DNA of 64,000 bases from Perognathus longimembris pacificus (taxonomy: Eukaryota > Chordata > Mammalia > Rodentia > Heteromyidae), in contig NC_063174.1 of assembly GCF_023159225.1 (NCBI RefSeq), forward strand, positions 42,400,191-42,464,190, given 5' to 3'. Positions 36,165 through 48,828 of this stretch are shown in pieces (the first letter of the stretch is position 1; each line of letters starts with the position of its first letter). Made by a program: the position numbers and the translations under genes. The notes under the pieces were generated by a model that did not search any database, was not told the origin of the DNA, and was given only the letters and a program-made list of their open reading frames with translations.

Positions 36165-37165
36165 GGCCTCCTCTTTTCTGAATGTCATTAAGACCAGAAA
36201 ACTTCCCCAAATCTTCTCCTCACACTGATTCACTGCTTTTCTCTCCTGCTTCTGTTTTTGACTGATTTCACCAGAAGAACCTGATCTTCCCCCTTCCCCC
36301 TGTGTAAGGAATAAGCAGAGAAGTCATAGAACCCAGAAAACTTAGTGAAAGATGTGTAAGGAAAATAATAAAAGGAAGAAACTGTTTGATGTATTTTTCA
36401 TATAAAATTTGGAAAAGCAGAAGATGGGGGCTGGGAAAGGAGGGAGGGAAGAGATTATTCACGGTAATGGGAACCAAATGTTGGCAAGGAAGCCGGCAGC
36501 ATTCTCACACTCTTCCTGTCAACCCCATGGCTTTTCAAAGCAATGATAATGGAGAGCCACACCTTAACCCTTCCATACCTGGACAGTTCCTTCCAGTATG
36601 CAGCAGAGGCTGTTGTCCACCATGAAGGAGGCCAGTGCATGGACAGTTTCTGTGCTCCTCTGCCACCATGGCTGAATGTAGGTGGAGGCTGGCACTGAAG
36701 AGTAAAACACCTGTTTGCCTGAGTCTGCCTGAGGACCTTGAGCAGCCTACTTGACCAATAGCTGACCTGGTTTGCATGACCATAGGCATCTCACCTTGCT
36801 TGAGGGGAACTTAAAAGGAGATGAGAGCCACATGTAGTAGGCAGTGCAGATTCTATTAACTGAATGCCCTCTGGGCCACAGTGTTATTAAGTGATGATCA
36901 GGAGAGGGCTTATTTGGAGGCCTGGGACTTTGTTTTCCTATATGTTCTCTTGTGTCACCGTGAAACCTAGATGTAAAGACTGTTTGGGGCTGAAGATCTT
37001 GCCCTGCCACTGGGACTTCCAGGTCAAGGCCAAGTACCTGTCTTTTGGTGTAACCATTCATCCAAGGAGGGAGAAGGAAAAAGGGTTATTACTAAATGAA
37101 ACTCTGGGTTCTGCTGATGTCACTCCTACATAAATGCAGACTTGTTCCAACATGCCTTTAAAAGT
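36165..37165. other. Unannotated intronic sequence
   Basis: No supported exon. Open frames at 36386-36789 and 36747-37061 lack splice sites and domains. Confidence 0.4.
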
Positions 37166-37167
37166 CT

Positions 37168-37345
37168 ACTTTTGCCAAGCACCTGTAGCTCATACTTGTA
37201 AACCTTCCTTCTCAGGAGACTTAAGATCTGAGGATTATGGTTCAAAACCAGCCCTCGCAACAATGAGACTCTTATCAACAATTAACCACCAAAAAACTGG
37301 AAATAGAGCTGTAGCTCAAGTAGTAGAGCACCAGCCTTTTGCAGG
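37168..37345 (+). mobile_element. B1-ID fusion SINE, partly deleted
   Basis: CACCTGTAGCTCATACTTGT, TCTCAGGAGACTTAAGATCT and an ID half GCTGTAGCTCAAGTAGTAGA, truncated after AGCACCAGCC. Confidence 0.85.
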
Positions 37346-38447
37346 AAATAAACATTATGTTTTTTTCTCAAGTATTTGCCATTTCTGAGACCCAGCCACT
37401 GAATGTAGAGCTTAAGCTCCCTGCACCTCTGTTGCTTCATTGCTCTTCACTCCTATAAACGCTAAAAGCTTTCATGGGACAAGACAAGAAAAACATTGAG
37501 CACAGTGCCTTTCATTTCCTTTTGGTATTCATCACCATCCTCATATTGCACACAGCCAAGACTGAAACAGCTTTTGTTTGAGGCTTCTGTTGGATTTGTT
37601 GTTGTTGTTTGTCTCTTTTAACACATAGCCTCTTTTAAGACATGTATGTTGGCCAAGCTGGCTTCTAACTTTTCTATCTTTCTTCCTTGACCTCTTGAAT
37701 GCTGTGATTACAGGCATACATACCATGCCAAGTGAAAATGTTTTAAAAGCCATCTTTGCGATGACCTTATTGTTTTATATTTCGTGTTTATGTCTGTGGT
37801 TTCCAGAGTTCACTTTTATATGAGGTATAAGATTCAATTTGAGATTCATATTTTGCCTATAGATGTATAAATTACTCCAATACCAGTTCTTAACAAATAA
37901 ATGGCTTAAGGACTTTTGCCAAAAATCAGTTGAGTCCCTTTGTGTGGGTCTTAGCCAAGGCATATAGGAATGAGATAAATTTGTTAGAAAGTCTTTGGCA
38001 GTATTATTTTAAGTACTACCTTCTATTCTTCATTGTGACTTATCTTCGTGGTAGAGTTAGCTTCAAAAGCAGCCTTTTCACCTATTCTGAATGTGCCCTT
38101 GCAGAAATTATTTAGTCTAAACCTCTGTTATCTCATCTGTAAGATGGACTAATTACTAATTCCTATCTCATTGTGTTTCAGTGAAGGCAAAAATGATGCA
38201 TATAAAGAGTCTACCCAGAGTCAGACATTTAGAAATCCACACACTAATGTAATTGATGGTGAGACTTGGCTATTCCCATGCTTAGCCACAACAAGCCACA
38301 CCATACTGTGCTCTTTGCTTTCTCTGAGCTTTAACGCTTTTAATCTGCTTTATTCATCATGACCACACAGGCATTCCATTTAAAGCTGTTGTGCTGGGCT
38401 TTGCTTAAATGGCAGTATTGTTTTTGTTTTATTTGGTGTGATTTTTG

Positions 38448-38512
38448 GTTGTACTGGGGTTTGAACTCAGGGCTTCACACTTGTTATGCAGACACTCTTA
38501 TTATTTCATTCC
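38448..38512 (-). mobile_element. Fragment of ID-like SINE
   Basis: TTGTACTGGGGTTTGAACTC and AGGGCTTCACACTTGTTATG resemble the minus strand of an ID-like unit. Confidence 0.6.
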
Positions 38513-38651
38513 TATATATTCTTTATCACACTCATACCAATGTTGATTTGTGTGTCTATACCAATAGGGGTACAGTTTGTAGGAATATGAAACTTTGTAT
38601 TGGTTTGTGAGAATTTTGTGTTATGTCTCATTGAACCTCAAAAGAACCCAA

Positions 38652-38840
38652 ATAAACTGGCTAATGGTGGCTCATGCCTATATTCCTAGCTACTGAGTTC
38701 TGAGTATCAAAGTTCAAAGCCAGCCCTCACAGAACTCTAACCAGCAAAATGCCAGAAGCAGAGGTGTGGCTCAAGTGGTAGAGCACCAACCTTGAGTGAA
38801 GAAGCAATGCAAGACCCTGGGTTCAAGCCCCAGTACACAG

Positions 38841-38842
<2 letters not shown>
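38652..38842 (+). mobile_element. B1-ID fusion SINE
   Basis: AATGGTGGCTCATGCCTATA begins the B1-like half, and the ID half reads GTGGCTCAAGTGGTAGAGCA to GGTTCAAGCCCCAGTAC. The CA tract at 38843 is its tail. Confidence 0.9.

Positions 38843-38874
<32 letters not shown>
38843..38874. repeat. (CA)n microsatellite at a SINE tail
   Basis: About 16 CA units directly follow CAGTACACAGCACG, the end of the SINE at 38652. Confidence 0.95.
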
Positions 38875-38878
<4 letters not shown>

Positions 38879-39459
38879 ATTAGCAACTAATGGTGACTAC
38901 ATGTTTTTGTACTAGAAAACACCAATAGCCTGAGGAAATAATACATGATTTGTGTTTACAACATAGATTCAATTTTTCCTTAGTTTGTGTGCTTACTTTT
39001 GTGGGTATAACTCACTTTCACAGATGTGAGCCAACACAGGCAAATTTGAACATCAGTTTTAGATGGTAAGAAATCACTTGAGGAAACATGAGTCTAGGGA
39101 ATGAAAATTGTACTGGTATTGCTCCTGTTTTCTTACAAGAGCTCAATCATGCAGGTGTTAGTCAACATTGAGTCTTTTAACTGCCATCTGTCATTTCAGC
39201 TATGGGTTAACAAGCGTGTTTTAACAACTGTAGTGTTTCAGACGAAACACATATAAAGAAGGAAGAGGTAATAAAAGATGTCTGTTAGCTTCTATCATTT
39301 TTTGACTCAATGTATGGGGAATCAGGCTGGGAGACAGACACGGATGAATCATGCATTTCTTCTCAGCAAGTGCAGTGTCTGAATTTAAAGTTGTAGAGGT
39401 AAAGAACTATGGTGGGTGCAATCCCTTAAATACAGATTCTGTATTTCCTTTTTCCTTTT

Positions 39460-39542
39460 TTATAGTGGTACTGGAATTTAAACTCAGAGTGTCATGCTTA
39501 CTAGGCAGGTACCCTACTGCTTGAGCCTCACCTCCAGCCCAT
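39460..39542 (-). mobile_element. Monomeric ID-like SINE, old
   Basis: GTGGTACTGGAATTTAAACT, GTCATGCTTACTAGGCAGGT and CACCTCCAGCCC match an ID-like unit on the minus strand. Confidence 0.7.
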
Positions 39543-39724
39543 CTTTAATCACATACCAAACCTGATTTGAGTCTCTGTACCAAGAGAGCCCAGCTTGTAG
39601 GAATATGAACCTTCTCATTGATTTATATGAAAGTTGTATATGAACTTAAAGAACCAAATAAAAAGAACACAAGTCCAAAATACTAGTAGTAAATAGTAAC
39701 AAAATGTTTTTGTACTTCAGCTCC

Positions 39725-39930
39725 TTTAATAGCTAACTTACTTTGTATCAGCAATTGTTCTAAAAACCGGACATGTGTTTGTTGATTTGGCGCTCACAGC
39801 CCCTTGAGCCATCTCTTGTCATTCCCACTTTACAGAAGGAGAAACGAAGCCCAGAGAAAATAAAGTGACTTGACCAAGGTGACATAATTGGTGAATGGTG
39901 GTCAGGACTGAATCATAGCAATATGGTAGC
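39725..39930 (+). mobile_element. MIR ancient SINE
   Basis: The core is clear: CCCACTTTACAGAAGGAGAA, AAGTGACTTGACCAAGGTGA and CATAATTGGTGAATGGTGG. Confidence 0.82.
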
Positions 39931-39934
39931 AGAT

Positions 39935-40115
39935 GCTCTTGACTGCTCTGACAGGAATTCTCCTTGTATGTCAGTCACTTTATGGGCTTGTTAATACACA
40001 GATTCCTGGGCCACCACACTGCAGAGTAGTCTGATGTGAAGCTCAGTTATTGTCAAGGTGCTGTTAATGTGTATGCTTTGATCCGGAGACCATACTTCAA
40101 GAGCAGCTGTCCTCT
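39935..40115 (+). mobile_element. MER5-like hAT remnant
   Basis: GGGCTTGTTAATACACAGAT, TCCTGGGCCACC and AAGGTGCTGTTAATGTGTAT match the same type of repeat as 9700-9850. Diverged. Confidence 0.55.
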
Positions 40116-40299
40116 TCTGAGCTGCCTTACTTTAGGCTGGTGATGAAGTGGTTTTAAGTGCAAACACTTGGAGAGCAGGATAGTAGATGTGCAGTTTCTG
40201 ATCCTAACAGACACACCATGTCCATGTTTTGTACCCCTGTGACCTTGGGCTAGCCCCTCTAGTTACTTTCAAGTATGTGCCATTGTAGCTGTGATATGG

Positions 40300-41850
40300 A
40301 CTTAAATGAGACTACTTTCTAGTATGATGAAGGGTTGTTTCCATAGATTGTGTATTGAAGGCAGCTTGGGAATAGACTTTGTGAAACAGCATGTCTTTAC
40401 TGTAGGAGAAAAAGGTTTTAACCAAAATTAAACATTTTAATCTGCCTTTGACCTCATTACTTCTTAAAATATAAAATTTCCTTTCTTGTGATTGCCTTGG
40501 TACTTTCCCTATTTAGAAAAAAAGATTTTTACTTACAAAGAAAAAAAGGACAGGTGGAAAAGGTTCAAAAAGGAATAAGGGTGGAGGCTTTGGAGTTGTC
40601 TCTAATTTCCTTTGGCCAACTGAAGGAAGGGGCAGAGGCAAGTTACTGGATCCAGAAAAGCTATGGACTTGACTGTGCCAAGTTGCTTGCTGTTTGGTAT
40701 CCCGGGGAAAATAAAAGAAGTGAAGGGAGTCTTAACTGAGGTGACAGGGCAGGAATTCTGCATAGGTGACACTTTTCAAGCTGTTGTGTGCACCAGGTTT
40801 GAACCCGGCTACAAGTCAGTGTTGAAATTCTTGGAAACTGGCATGTCTGCTGCCTGAACATTCATGCTTAAAGCTTTTCCTGGCTTGTCTTTGCAGAGTG
40901 TGAAAGCTAAGTGGTGGCAGGCCAGCTGTAGTGCATGTACCTCCTTATTGTCACAAGGCACCAGCCTTTTCCCTTGATTTGAAAGAAATCCTGCTGAGCT
41001 GGATTCAGTCTTCATTGTTGAATGAACTGGTGTCAGGGAGTTCTCCTTTGGCTCTCTTAAAGGTCACTCTTTGCTCACTTCGTTTTTAGCTCACCGCTAC
41101 ATTTTTCAGGCTCCATGTGGTATGCTGGTTATGCCAAAATAAAGAGCTTGATCCAAAGATATTTCTTGTTCCTAAGGCTAAAGATCAGCCTATCTTCTCA
41201 GATCGAGCAAGCTAATAGATAATGAACCTAAGAGTCTCTGTCTACATAATGTTCCCTTCTAGAACAAGGCTATGAACTTAATTTTTAAAAGATTTAGTTT
41301 AATATCCAGCTTTGTGTTCCATAAGGCTTGCTCCCAGAGTAGATCTCTGCCAGATGTACTAAGAAATCCAAGTTTGTCCTTAATTTCCTCTTCCTGGGGA
41401 CCGTTTCATCAATCATGGAGAGTGGTAGGGGTGTGGAGACAGCAGAAGTCTGGTCCACATTTTGAATCCATTGTCAAGTCTAGCTGGCTGTGATTTTGTT
41501 GCACTTTAAAAAGGACAGGCATATCAACTCCTAATTTTTGGATACAGTATCTCAGAGTGTCCTTCACAAACTTAATTTTATTGTCATACAGTTATTTAAC
41601 AAAATCAAATGGAGTTAGCCCAAAGCCTTCCTCCCCAGATTTTGCCCTATCATCACTACTGCTTGCTTCTTTTTCCTTTGCTACATCTCTCTTTATCAAA
41701 TGATTAACCAGAAGCCTACCCTCTGAATTGCTTGTGATTCTGTGTTTCAAATTGGATCTATTATCCTGGATCCTATTTAATCTCTTGATCTCTTCTGATT
41801 TGGGGGAGTGCTTTTTTTAAAAAAAAAATGGTTTTGATCCACCTTATATT
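40300..41850. other. Unannotated intronic sequence
   Basis: No supported exon or named repeat. Overlapping open frames on both strands at 40488-41015 are not coding by any evidence I can see. Confidence 0.4.
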
Positions 41851-41852
41851 AT

Positions 41853-41955
41853 TTTTAATTGTATTTTTATTATCTTTCGTTGTACAAAGGAGTTACCATT
41901 CAACAAATCAGCTTGTAAGTACAATGCATCTTGATTTTTGAGCCACCTTATTTTT
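41853..41955 (-). mobile_element. L1 3' terminal fragment, minus strand
   Basis: A T-rich end followed by TTGTACAAAGGAGTTACCAT and TCAACAAATCAGCTTGTAAG resembles the start of the L1 3' ends at 8076 and 34000. Diverged, so less sure. Confidence 0.55.
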
Positions 41956-41959
41956 AATT

Positions 41960-43090
41960 TGTGGTCCTACTCTTGCTTTCAGATCTTCTATGAAGATGTG
42001 TAGGTTTGTTTTTCAACTGTTAATTGATATGCAGTTATGTCCTTAGTCACATTTTTAGTTTTTAGTGCCCATATTTGTCCTAGCCAAGCCCTCAACTCAT
42101 CAGGAAAAATGAAACTCACCAAGAGTTAAACTACTGAATCAGTCTAATTTTCTTTATTGCATTACTGTGCCCAAAGAAAAACAGTTCTTGTGATTATTAA
42201 TTCCTGCTCTGTCTCTAATGCTGTGATAGTGCTTCAGTACGTGATTAAAATACAAAGAGCGAGCTCATACACTGGAAAAGGAAGGGGAGCAATAAATTTA
42301 GATGTTAAATACATAAACCAATCATTGAGATGTCAGTTTCAAGCCAAAATCTAGTAGATTAACAGATTTGGCAGCCCTTAGAGAAGGAAAACAGAATTGC
42401 TTAAGTCCTGTGTTGATTCATTAAAATAAATAAATAAATCATGTTGGACTAATGTCATTTTCCTTCATGGTAGAAGTCATTAATAGAAGAAGATGGGGGA
42501 CTAAAAAATAATGACTGTAACTGAATTTTTGTAAAGCATAATGAAGTATTGTGTATACAAATAAGAAATATGAGAAAATAGCATCAATAAGAATATTTAG
42601 TATCTGAACAAGTAACTGTACCCCAAACAATGAACCAGGGTTAGCTTAGAATTGAGAGCCTGGGTTATATCATTGGTTTCTGTTGGCTATTTTATCAACT
42701 AATTTACTTAGACATTGATATTTACTTAAGTACCTAGGCACTTTTGTGTCTAGAAAACACGCAAATCCTATTTTCAATGACATGAAATAGTATATACCTT
42801 TATGACAAATCAAGATTTACAGTAGTTTAGAGAGGAGACTGTTGAATTACTTAATAGGGGAAAATGTACAACCCTTTTAATAGGTTTAAAAATTTAGGTA
42901 TGAGAGAAAGCTTATAAGTTTGAGCTGACTATAAATGTAATCATTAACAGTGGAATAAGAATAAAAAGTTCTAAGACTAATATTCGCATGCCAGAAAATG
43001 TTCACAATTCAATATTACATGAAAAAAAATCAGATTATATATACAGAATCACTGTTTGGGTAAGGAAAATACAGAGGGAAATTCTGCACC
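41960..43090. other. Unannotated intronic sequence
   Basis: AT-rich, with no supported exon or named repeat. Confidence 0.35.
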
Positions 43091-43096
43091 ACAATG

Positions 43097-43440
43097 CTCA
43101 TTAGGCGGACATGGATGCACACTCCTGTAAGTTCAACCTTTGGGAGCCTCAGGCAGGAAGCTTAAAACTTACAGGCAGGGCTGGGAATGTGGCCTAGTGG
43201 CAAGAATGCTTGCATTGTATACATGAAGCCCAGGGTTCGATTCCCCAGCACCACATATATAGAAAATGGCCAGAAGTGGCACTGTGGCTCAAGTGGCAGA
43301 GTGCTAGCCTTGAGCAAAAAGAAGCCAGGGACAGTGCTCAGGCCCTGCGTCCAAGGCCCAGGTCTGGCAAAAATAAATAAATAAATAAAACTTCAAGGCA
43401 AGCCTGGGCTCTGAATGAGACTGCCATTAAAAAAAAAAAG
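43097..43440 (+). mobile_element. B1-like SINE split by a younger SINE
   Basis: B1-like motif ATGGATGCACACTCCTGTAA and GGAGCCTCAGGCAGGAAGC break near 43178 and resume at about 43390 with CAAGGCAAGCCTGGGC and GAATGAGACTGCCATT, ending in an A run. The inserted element is listed next. Confidence 0.75.
43178..43386 (+). mobile_element. Dimeric ID-type SINE
   Basis: Full length, with exact B box GGTTCGATTCC in the first unit and an AAATAAAT-type tail. An imperfect duplication, AAAACTTACAGGCAG and AAAACTTCAAGGCAAG, flanks it. Confidence 0.94.
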
Positions 43441-43466
43441 TGTTTTTGACAAAATGTTTATAGTAG

Positions 43467-43668
43467 GGCTGGGGATATGGCCTAGTGGCAAGAGTGCCTG
43501 CCTCGGATACACGAGGCCCTAGGTTCGATTCCCCAGCACCACATATACAGAAAACGGCCAGAAGCGGTGCTGTGGCTCAAGCGGCAGAGTGCTAGCCTTG
43601 AGCCAGAAGAAGCCAGGGACAGTGCTCAGGCCCTGAGTCCAAGGCCCAGGACTGGCAAAAAAAAAAAA
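43467..43668 (+). mobile_element. Dimeric ID-type SINE, young copy 3
   Basis: Near identical to the copies at 1309, 9967 and 58292, sharing CTCGGATACACGAGGCCCTA and AAACGGCCAGAAGCGG. A perfect 16-bp duplication, AAAATGTTTATAGTAG, flanks it at 43451-43466 and 43669-43684. Confidence 0.97.
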
Positions 43669-43781
43669 AAAATGTTTATAGTAGGCATGTTGTTAGGCCA
43701 TACATAACTTTGGCTTTAAATCTTTTTGTGTTCTTCATTTTTAAGACATTAAAATGTAGTATCTTTAAAAAATACTGCTTT

Positions 43782-44015
43782 TTGGAGGGGCATCAGTGGC
43801 TCGTGCCTACAATCCTAGCTACTCAAGAGGCTGAGATCTAGGGATCAAGGCTCAAAGTCATCCTGGTCAGGAAAGTCTGTGAGACTCTTATCTCCAGTAA
43901 GCTATCCCCCAAAAAGCTGAAGTGGAGTTCTGACTGGTAGAGCACTAGCCTTAAGCAAAAAGAACCTCTGGGACAATGCCCAGGCCCTGAGTTCAAGCCC
44001 CAAGACTGGACATAG
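43782..44015 (+). mobile_element. B1-ID fusion SINE
   Basis: TCAGTGGCTCGTGCCTACAA begins the B1-like half, and the ID half has a small deletion (GTTCTGACTGGTAGAGCACT) before GAGTTCAAGCCCCAAGACTG. Confidence 0.9.
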
Positions 44016-44449
44016 CATTGCTGGTGATTTAAGTTTAGAAGAAGCAAAAAGCAGAGTGAGGAGTGGTAATCTCCCTTATTGATCTCTCCCTGACCAGCAG
44101 CCCCACATTCTCCTGCCCATGGTTGGCACACTTTCTAGCAGGCTTCTACCATGAGCAAGTCCCCTCCAGCAGGGCCTGCCATGCCACAGCTCTTGCTGGT
44201 GGGTAAGAGCAGCAAGTAGACTTTGTGCTTCCACTGACTTCCCAAGTGACTAGAAAGGCCTTGTTTGTATCTTGTAGTTTTGTTGCCCTCACTTATTACC
44301 AGGTTACTCCACATGGCCCCAGTACTTGATAAGGCGATTAGAAATACAACTTTGTCTCTCTTCTTTCTATAAAGTAATAGAATTGCTCGCACCTGTTTCT
44401 TTGTGTGCCTGTTGTATCTCCTCACCCCATGCAAGAGCTTAGATTCACT

Positions 44450-44660
44450 CTCCATAGAAACAGTGTTAATAATAACATTTCTTATATTTGCCAGACATTG
44501 TGCTAAAAATGCTTTACATGGATTATCACATTTAATCCTTGGACTAGGCCAATGAGAAGTGGGATGGATTTTTATTCTCACAGTTGAAACCACAGTGCAG
44601 AGACATTAAATGTGTTGCTTTTTTAGAGACAAGGGTATGAACCAGCAGTTCTGCATCCCA
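44450..44660 (+). mobile_element. MIR-like ancient SINE
   Basis: GACATTGTGCTAAAAATGCT, TTATCACATTTAATCCTTGG and CACAGTTGAAACCACAGTGC follow MIR order. The 152-codon open frame on the minus strand (44135-44593) runs through it and is therefore unlikely to be coding. Confidence 0.7.
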
Positions 44661-45204
44661 GCTCTAGGTCCCAAAGCTGCTTCCTTCTCTTCTAGGATGG
44701 TACAGTTTAGAATCTGTGGTGTGGATCCAAGGGTACAAAACTCTACTACTTCAGAATTCTCCTACTAACTCAGCTCTGGCTTTGGTTTTGATTTGTTTCC
44801 AGCACTCAAAACCTCTTACTTCTTTGTGCCTTCTTTCTTAGGTTATTTCTTTAATCCTTTCCCAAGAACCTCTCATCATATCAAATAAACAAAATATTTT
44901 TTAAGCCCTTTCACCCCATTCTCAAGCAGGAAGTTCAGCTTGCACTTAGAATTTCATATTATACTCTTGTACTTTCAACTGAGCATACAGGTTGTCAGAA
45001 GTTCACATGATTTTTTTCCAGGTTATTCTGAGCTTTTTAGTATTTCTAGTACTCACTTTTATACTTTAATTTTTACTGCAGAAGAACCCTCTTAACATAA
45101 CTTTGTAGATTCAAAGTGAAAATAATAGAAGGAACTAAAAGTCAAAAGTTAGTTTCATTAATATACTGTAACATTATTAGAGATAGTTTTAAAATTATTT
45201 CTTT

Positions 45205-45800
45205 TTTAACTTTCTTTTTATTGTCTAAGTGATGTACAGAGAGGTTACAGTTTCATACGTTAGGCATTGGATACATTTCTTGTACTGTTTGTTACCTCCT
45301 CCCTCATTTCCCCCCTCCTCTCCCCCTCCCCCTTTTCCTCTCCCCCCGCCCCATGAGTTGTTCAGTTGGTTTACACCAAACAGATTTGTAAGTATTGCTT
45401 TTGTAGTTGTTTGTCTTTTTATCCTGTGTCTCTCGATTTTGGTATTCCCTTTCACTTTCCTAGTTCTAATACCAGTATACACAGTTTCCAGTGTACTCAG
45501 ATAAGATACAGTCATAATGCAGGTACAACCACAGGAAGGGGATACAAGAGGATCATCAACAATAGAAGCTACAGTTTCACATGGCATATTGAAAGTAATT
45601 ACAACAGTGATATAACAGTCGTTTCCGTAACATGGAGTTCATTTCACTTAGCATCATCTTATGTATTCATAAGGGCATAGCTATTGGGCTCTTGTGATCC
45701 TCTGCTGTGACTAGCCTAAACCTGTGCTAATTATTCCCTAGAAGGGAGACCATAGAGTCCATGTTTCTTTGGATCTGGCTCACTTCACTTAGTATACTAA
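45205..45800 (-). mobile_element. L1 3' end, minus strand, subfamily B
   Basis: Begins with a T-rich end, then GTGATGTACAGAGAGGTTAC, a long C-rich tract (45296-45353), CCATGAGTTGTTCAGTTGGT, and TTTTGGTATTCCC. It ends near CACTTCACTTAGTAT, just short of ORF2. It aligns by eye with 48840-49450. Confidence 0.88.
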
Positions 45801-46295
45801 AATATTTCAACATATAAATTCTCTAAGAATTAAAGCACCTGTTACAAAGAAAATGAACTCTGCTACAAGGCTCCTGAAAGGCACTCCACTTAAAAAATGT
45901 TAGGCACTAAATTTACTTGTCTTGCTCTCAGTGCTCCAGTCAGCACATCTCAGCAGTTAAAGCTAATGCCTGATTTACCATGTAGATTTTAAAATGTTAA
46001 TAAATGGTTTCACTGTTACTGGATTTGTATCTAAATTCAATTAACCTTTATTTTTTCACTAATCAAAGTAGTTCTCAGTCATTCATTAAAGGCATTTTGT
46101 AATCAGCTGTATTTTTTATTCACAGAGCCTATACTGTATAATTTTAATGCTAAATTTAACTATCATGACTCCTGGAACTCCCTTCTGGCTACATATGACT
46201 CTAATGTTATAATACATTATCAGGCTTAGTTCTTCAGAACCAGCCTTTCTTTCTGCCTTTCAGCTATTGTGCTCATGTACATCAATATTGCTATA

Positions 46296-46397
46296 TTTGT
46301 TGTTGTTGTTTTTTCTTAATTATTGTCAAAGTGATATACAGAGAGGTTACAGTTTCATACCTTAAGCCTTGGGTACATTTCTTGTACTGTATTTGTA
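46296..46397 (-). mobile_element. L1 3' terminal fragment, minus strand
   Basis: GTCAAAGTGATATACAGAGA, GGTTACAGTTTCATACCTTA and TACATTTCTTGTACTGT match only the last part of the subfamily B L1 3' end. Strongly 5'-truncated. Confidence 0.85.
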
Positions 46398-46779
46398 TTC
46401 CTCTTGCTTCAGAACTTTATGCCAGATTATGTCATCCTGTAGAATAGTAGATTCTTACCAGGATCATTATGAGATAGGCTAGTTTTCCCTTACTCTCACT
46501 TGACACTGTTCCTCCTGGTCTTTAAACCCCCTTGGAAGTACCACATGCTGTGCCTGACTTTACTTGTCCAGACCGTGAGCTTTTAGGAACAGGAACTTCA
46601 TATTTTTCTTCTCCATATTCCCTAAACACCTAGGAATGTTATCCAGTAAATGTGAGTTAGATTGCATTGAAAATGAAACAACTCCTTAAGCATATATTTT
46701 ACCATAGGACGGGGAAAAGTAATTTTATAACTAAAATCAGAAAAGCATTATAGCATGTATACAGAAGAATAAATAATAG

Positions 46780-47420
46780 CTGAGGTTTTAATGAAAGGGA
46801 TATATTTTCATGTTTGTCTTTTTTAAAGTTGAAGTATAATTTACCTGAGCCAAACAACATATATTTTACACATTCAGTTCCATTTTTCAACCATCTGATA
46901 TATCCGTGTGGTCACAGATATATAACTTGACACAACATATAGAATATTTCCATCTTTCTTCAGAATTCCCTTATGTGCCTAGCTAGTCAGTCTCCATGAC
47001 AGCCCTCTTGTGTCTCCCACGATACATTACTTTTGCCTATTCTTTGTATTTTAAGTGGGATCATACTGTATTTGTTCTTTTTGGTCTGCCTTCTTTCATT
47101 CAACACATTTGACCTTCACCTATTTTGTTGCTTATATTAATAGTTCAGTCCTTTTCACTGACTAGCATTTGTACCATATAAATATGTAGCAATTAGTTTA
47201 TCCATTTTCCTGATAGGTATTAGATTGGTTCTGATTTTTGAAAATTATGAATACAAGTTCAATGGAAATTCTTTTAAGCTTTTTTTTTTGGTAGCCATAT
47301 GTTTTTAATTATTTTGGGTAAATACTATAAGAGTGGAGTTGTGGGTTCATGTAAGTGTATATTTAACTTCACAAACAACTGACTCATTTTTCTGAGATTA
47401 TTTTACACTCAGTCAGCAAT
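46780..47420 (-). mobile_element. Old L1 ORF2/3' fragments, minus strand
   Basis: Antisense L1 phrases such as AGTGGGATCATACTGTATTT, CTTTCATTCAACACATTTG and GGTATTAGATTGGTTCTGAT are recognisable but decayed. Confidence 0.7.
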
Positions 47421-47576
47421 GTGTAAGGATTGCTTCATGTGATTACCAACATTTAATATTGCTATTTGCTTTTTTATTTTAGTTATAACAGATATAATTT
47501 TTAATCATTTTAATAGATTTTTTTTTTGTATTTCCCTGTTACTACTGATGGTGGGAATTTCTCATGTGCTTACTGG

Positions 47577-47710
47577 GCATTCTCTCTCTCTCTCACTCTC
47601 ACTCTCTTTCTTCTCTCTTTCTCTTTCTGTATCTCTCCCTCTCCCTCTCTTTCTTTCCCCTTCCCCTCTCCCTTTCCTTCTCCCTCTCCTTCCTATTCCT
47701 ATTTGTCTCC
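47577..47710. repeat. Pyrimidine-rich (CT/CCTT) tract
   Basis: About 130 bases almost free of purines, with CT and CCCT repeats. The two overlapping + frames through it are low-complexity artefacts. Confidence 0.85.
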
Positions 47711-47719
47711 CTTCCAATT

Positions 47720-48820
47720 TGTTAGTATTCCACTTGTGTTGTTAAACAACTATATAAGATAGATACAGTCATTATATTTCCATTTTGAAGCTGAGAAAAC
47801 TTGATAAAGACACAGAGAAGTTAGTTGCACTGAATGAAGGTCGTGCTGTACAGATCCCTTCCCTGCTGTGCTCTCCTCATCCATTTGGTCTCCCTGAATA
47901 TGACTCAAGCCCAGCTGCTCTGGGAGGCATTTGTAATGGGACACACGTACTCATTTCCTGTAAAACCATGCTAATTGTATCCCTGGAAATACCCCAAAGC
48001 CAAGGGAGATTTCCCCCATATCACAATGCCTCCAATCACGTACCTCCCTGCTTGTGAGACTCCTGTCATCTGTAGAGTTTGCTGCACTTACTGAGTGCCA
48101 GGGTTACTTTGCTTGTGGTGGAGAATTTATAGATGAAGAAAACATAGCCTCTGCTATCTTTAAGTTTCTGCATTTTCACAACATGTATTTTCCTTGTATG
48201 TGACTGTTCCTGGCGTTTCTAGTTATTTAGCATCCTTGAGCTCTACTTATTAAATGTCAGTAATACCACACATCTATACATCAACCCCATCAGGAGGAAC
48301 AAGGGCATCCTTATACCTGGTAGCTCTAGTTTGGCAGAGATTGGATTGAGTGAACTGGAGAAATGACCAGTGGACTCACGCCAGTGTACAACTGTCACAG
48401 CACAGCTCTCTGCCTCACCCCACCTTCTGCTCTTGTGACATCACATCACTTGCAGGAATCTTGGTGCTGAAAGCATGTCTTTGTAGAGGATACAGCTGCA
48501 TGCTGAGATTTTGCTATGCATTTTTCAAATTTCCTCTTAAGTTTGCTAAAAACCGTATCTATCTGATGGTACAGATAATAAACCAGAGGGGAAAACAGAG
48601 CCTTTCTATATGTTTGGTTAAAAGTTGGGATGTACAGTCAGAAGGCAATTATGGAGAGAAATGTTTCATCCTGGAGAGTAGCATTGAGATGTAGACAGTA
48701 AAATGAAGTTCTTAAAGGCTAAAGCGGCTATATTTAGAAAAGTATGCCATACTGATACCTACCTACCAGTTACTTTCTTATTTTTGGACATAGGGTCTTT
48801 CTGTTTTGCCCAGTTTGGCC
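47720..48820. other. Unannotated intronic sequence
   Basis: No supported exon. The 114-codon frame at 48350-48694 has no splice context or known domain. Confidence 0.4.
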
Positions 48821-48828
48821 TCGAATTC

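Noticed and set aside
44135..44593. 152-codon frame on the minus strand
   Set aside because: It runs through a MIR-like element and lacks any known domain.
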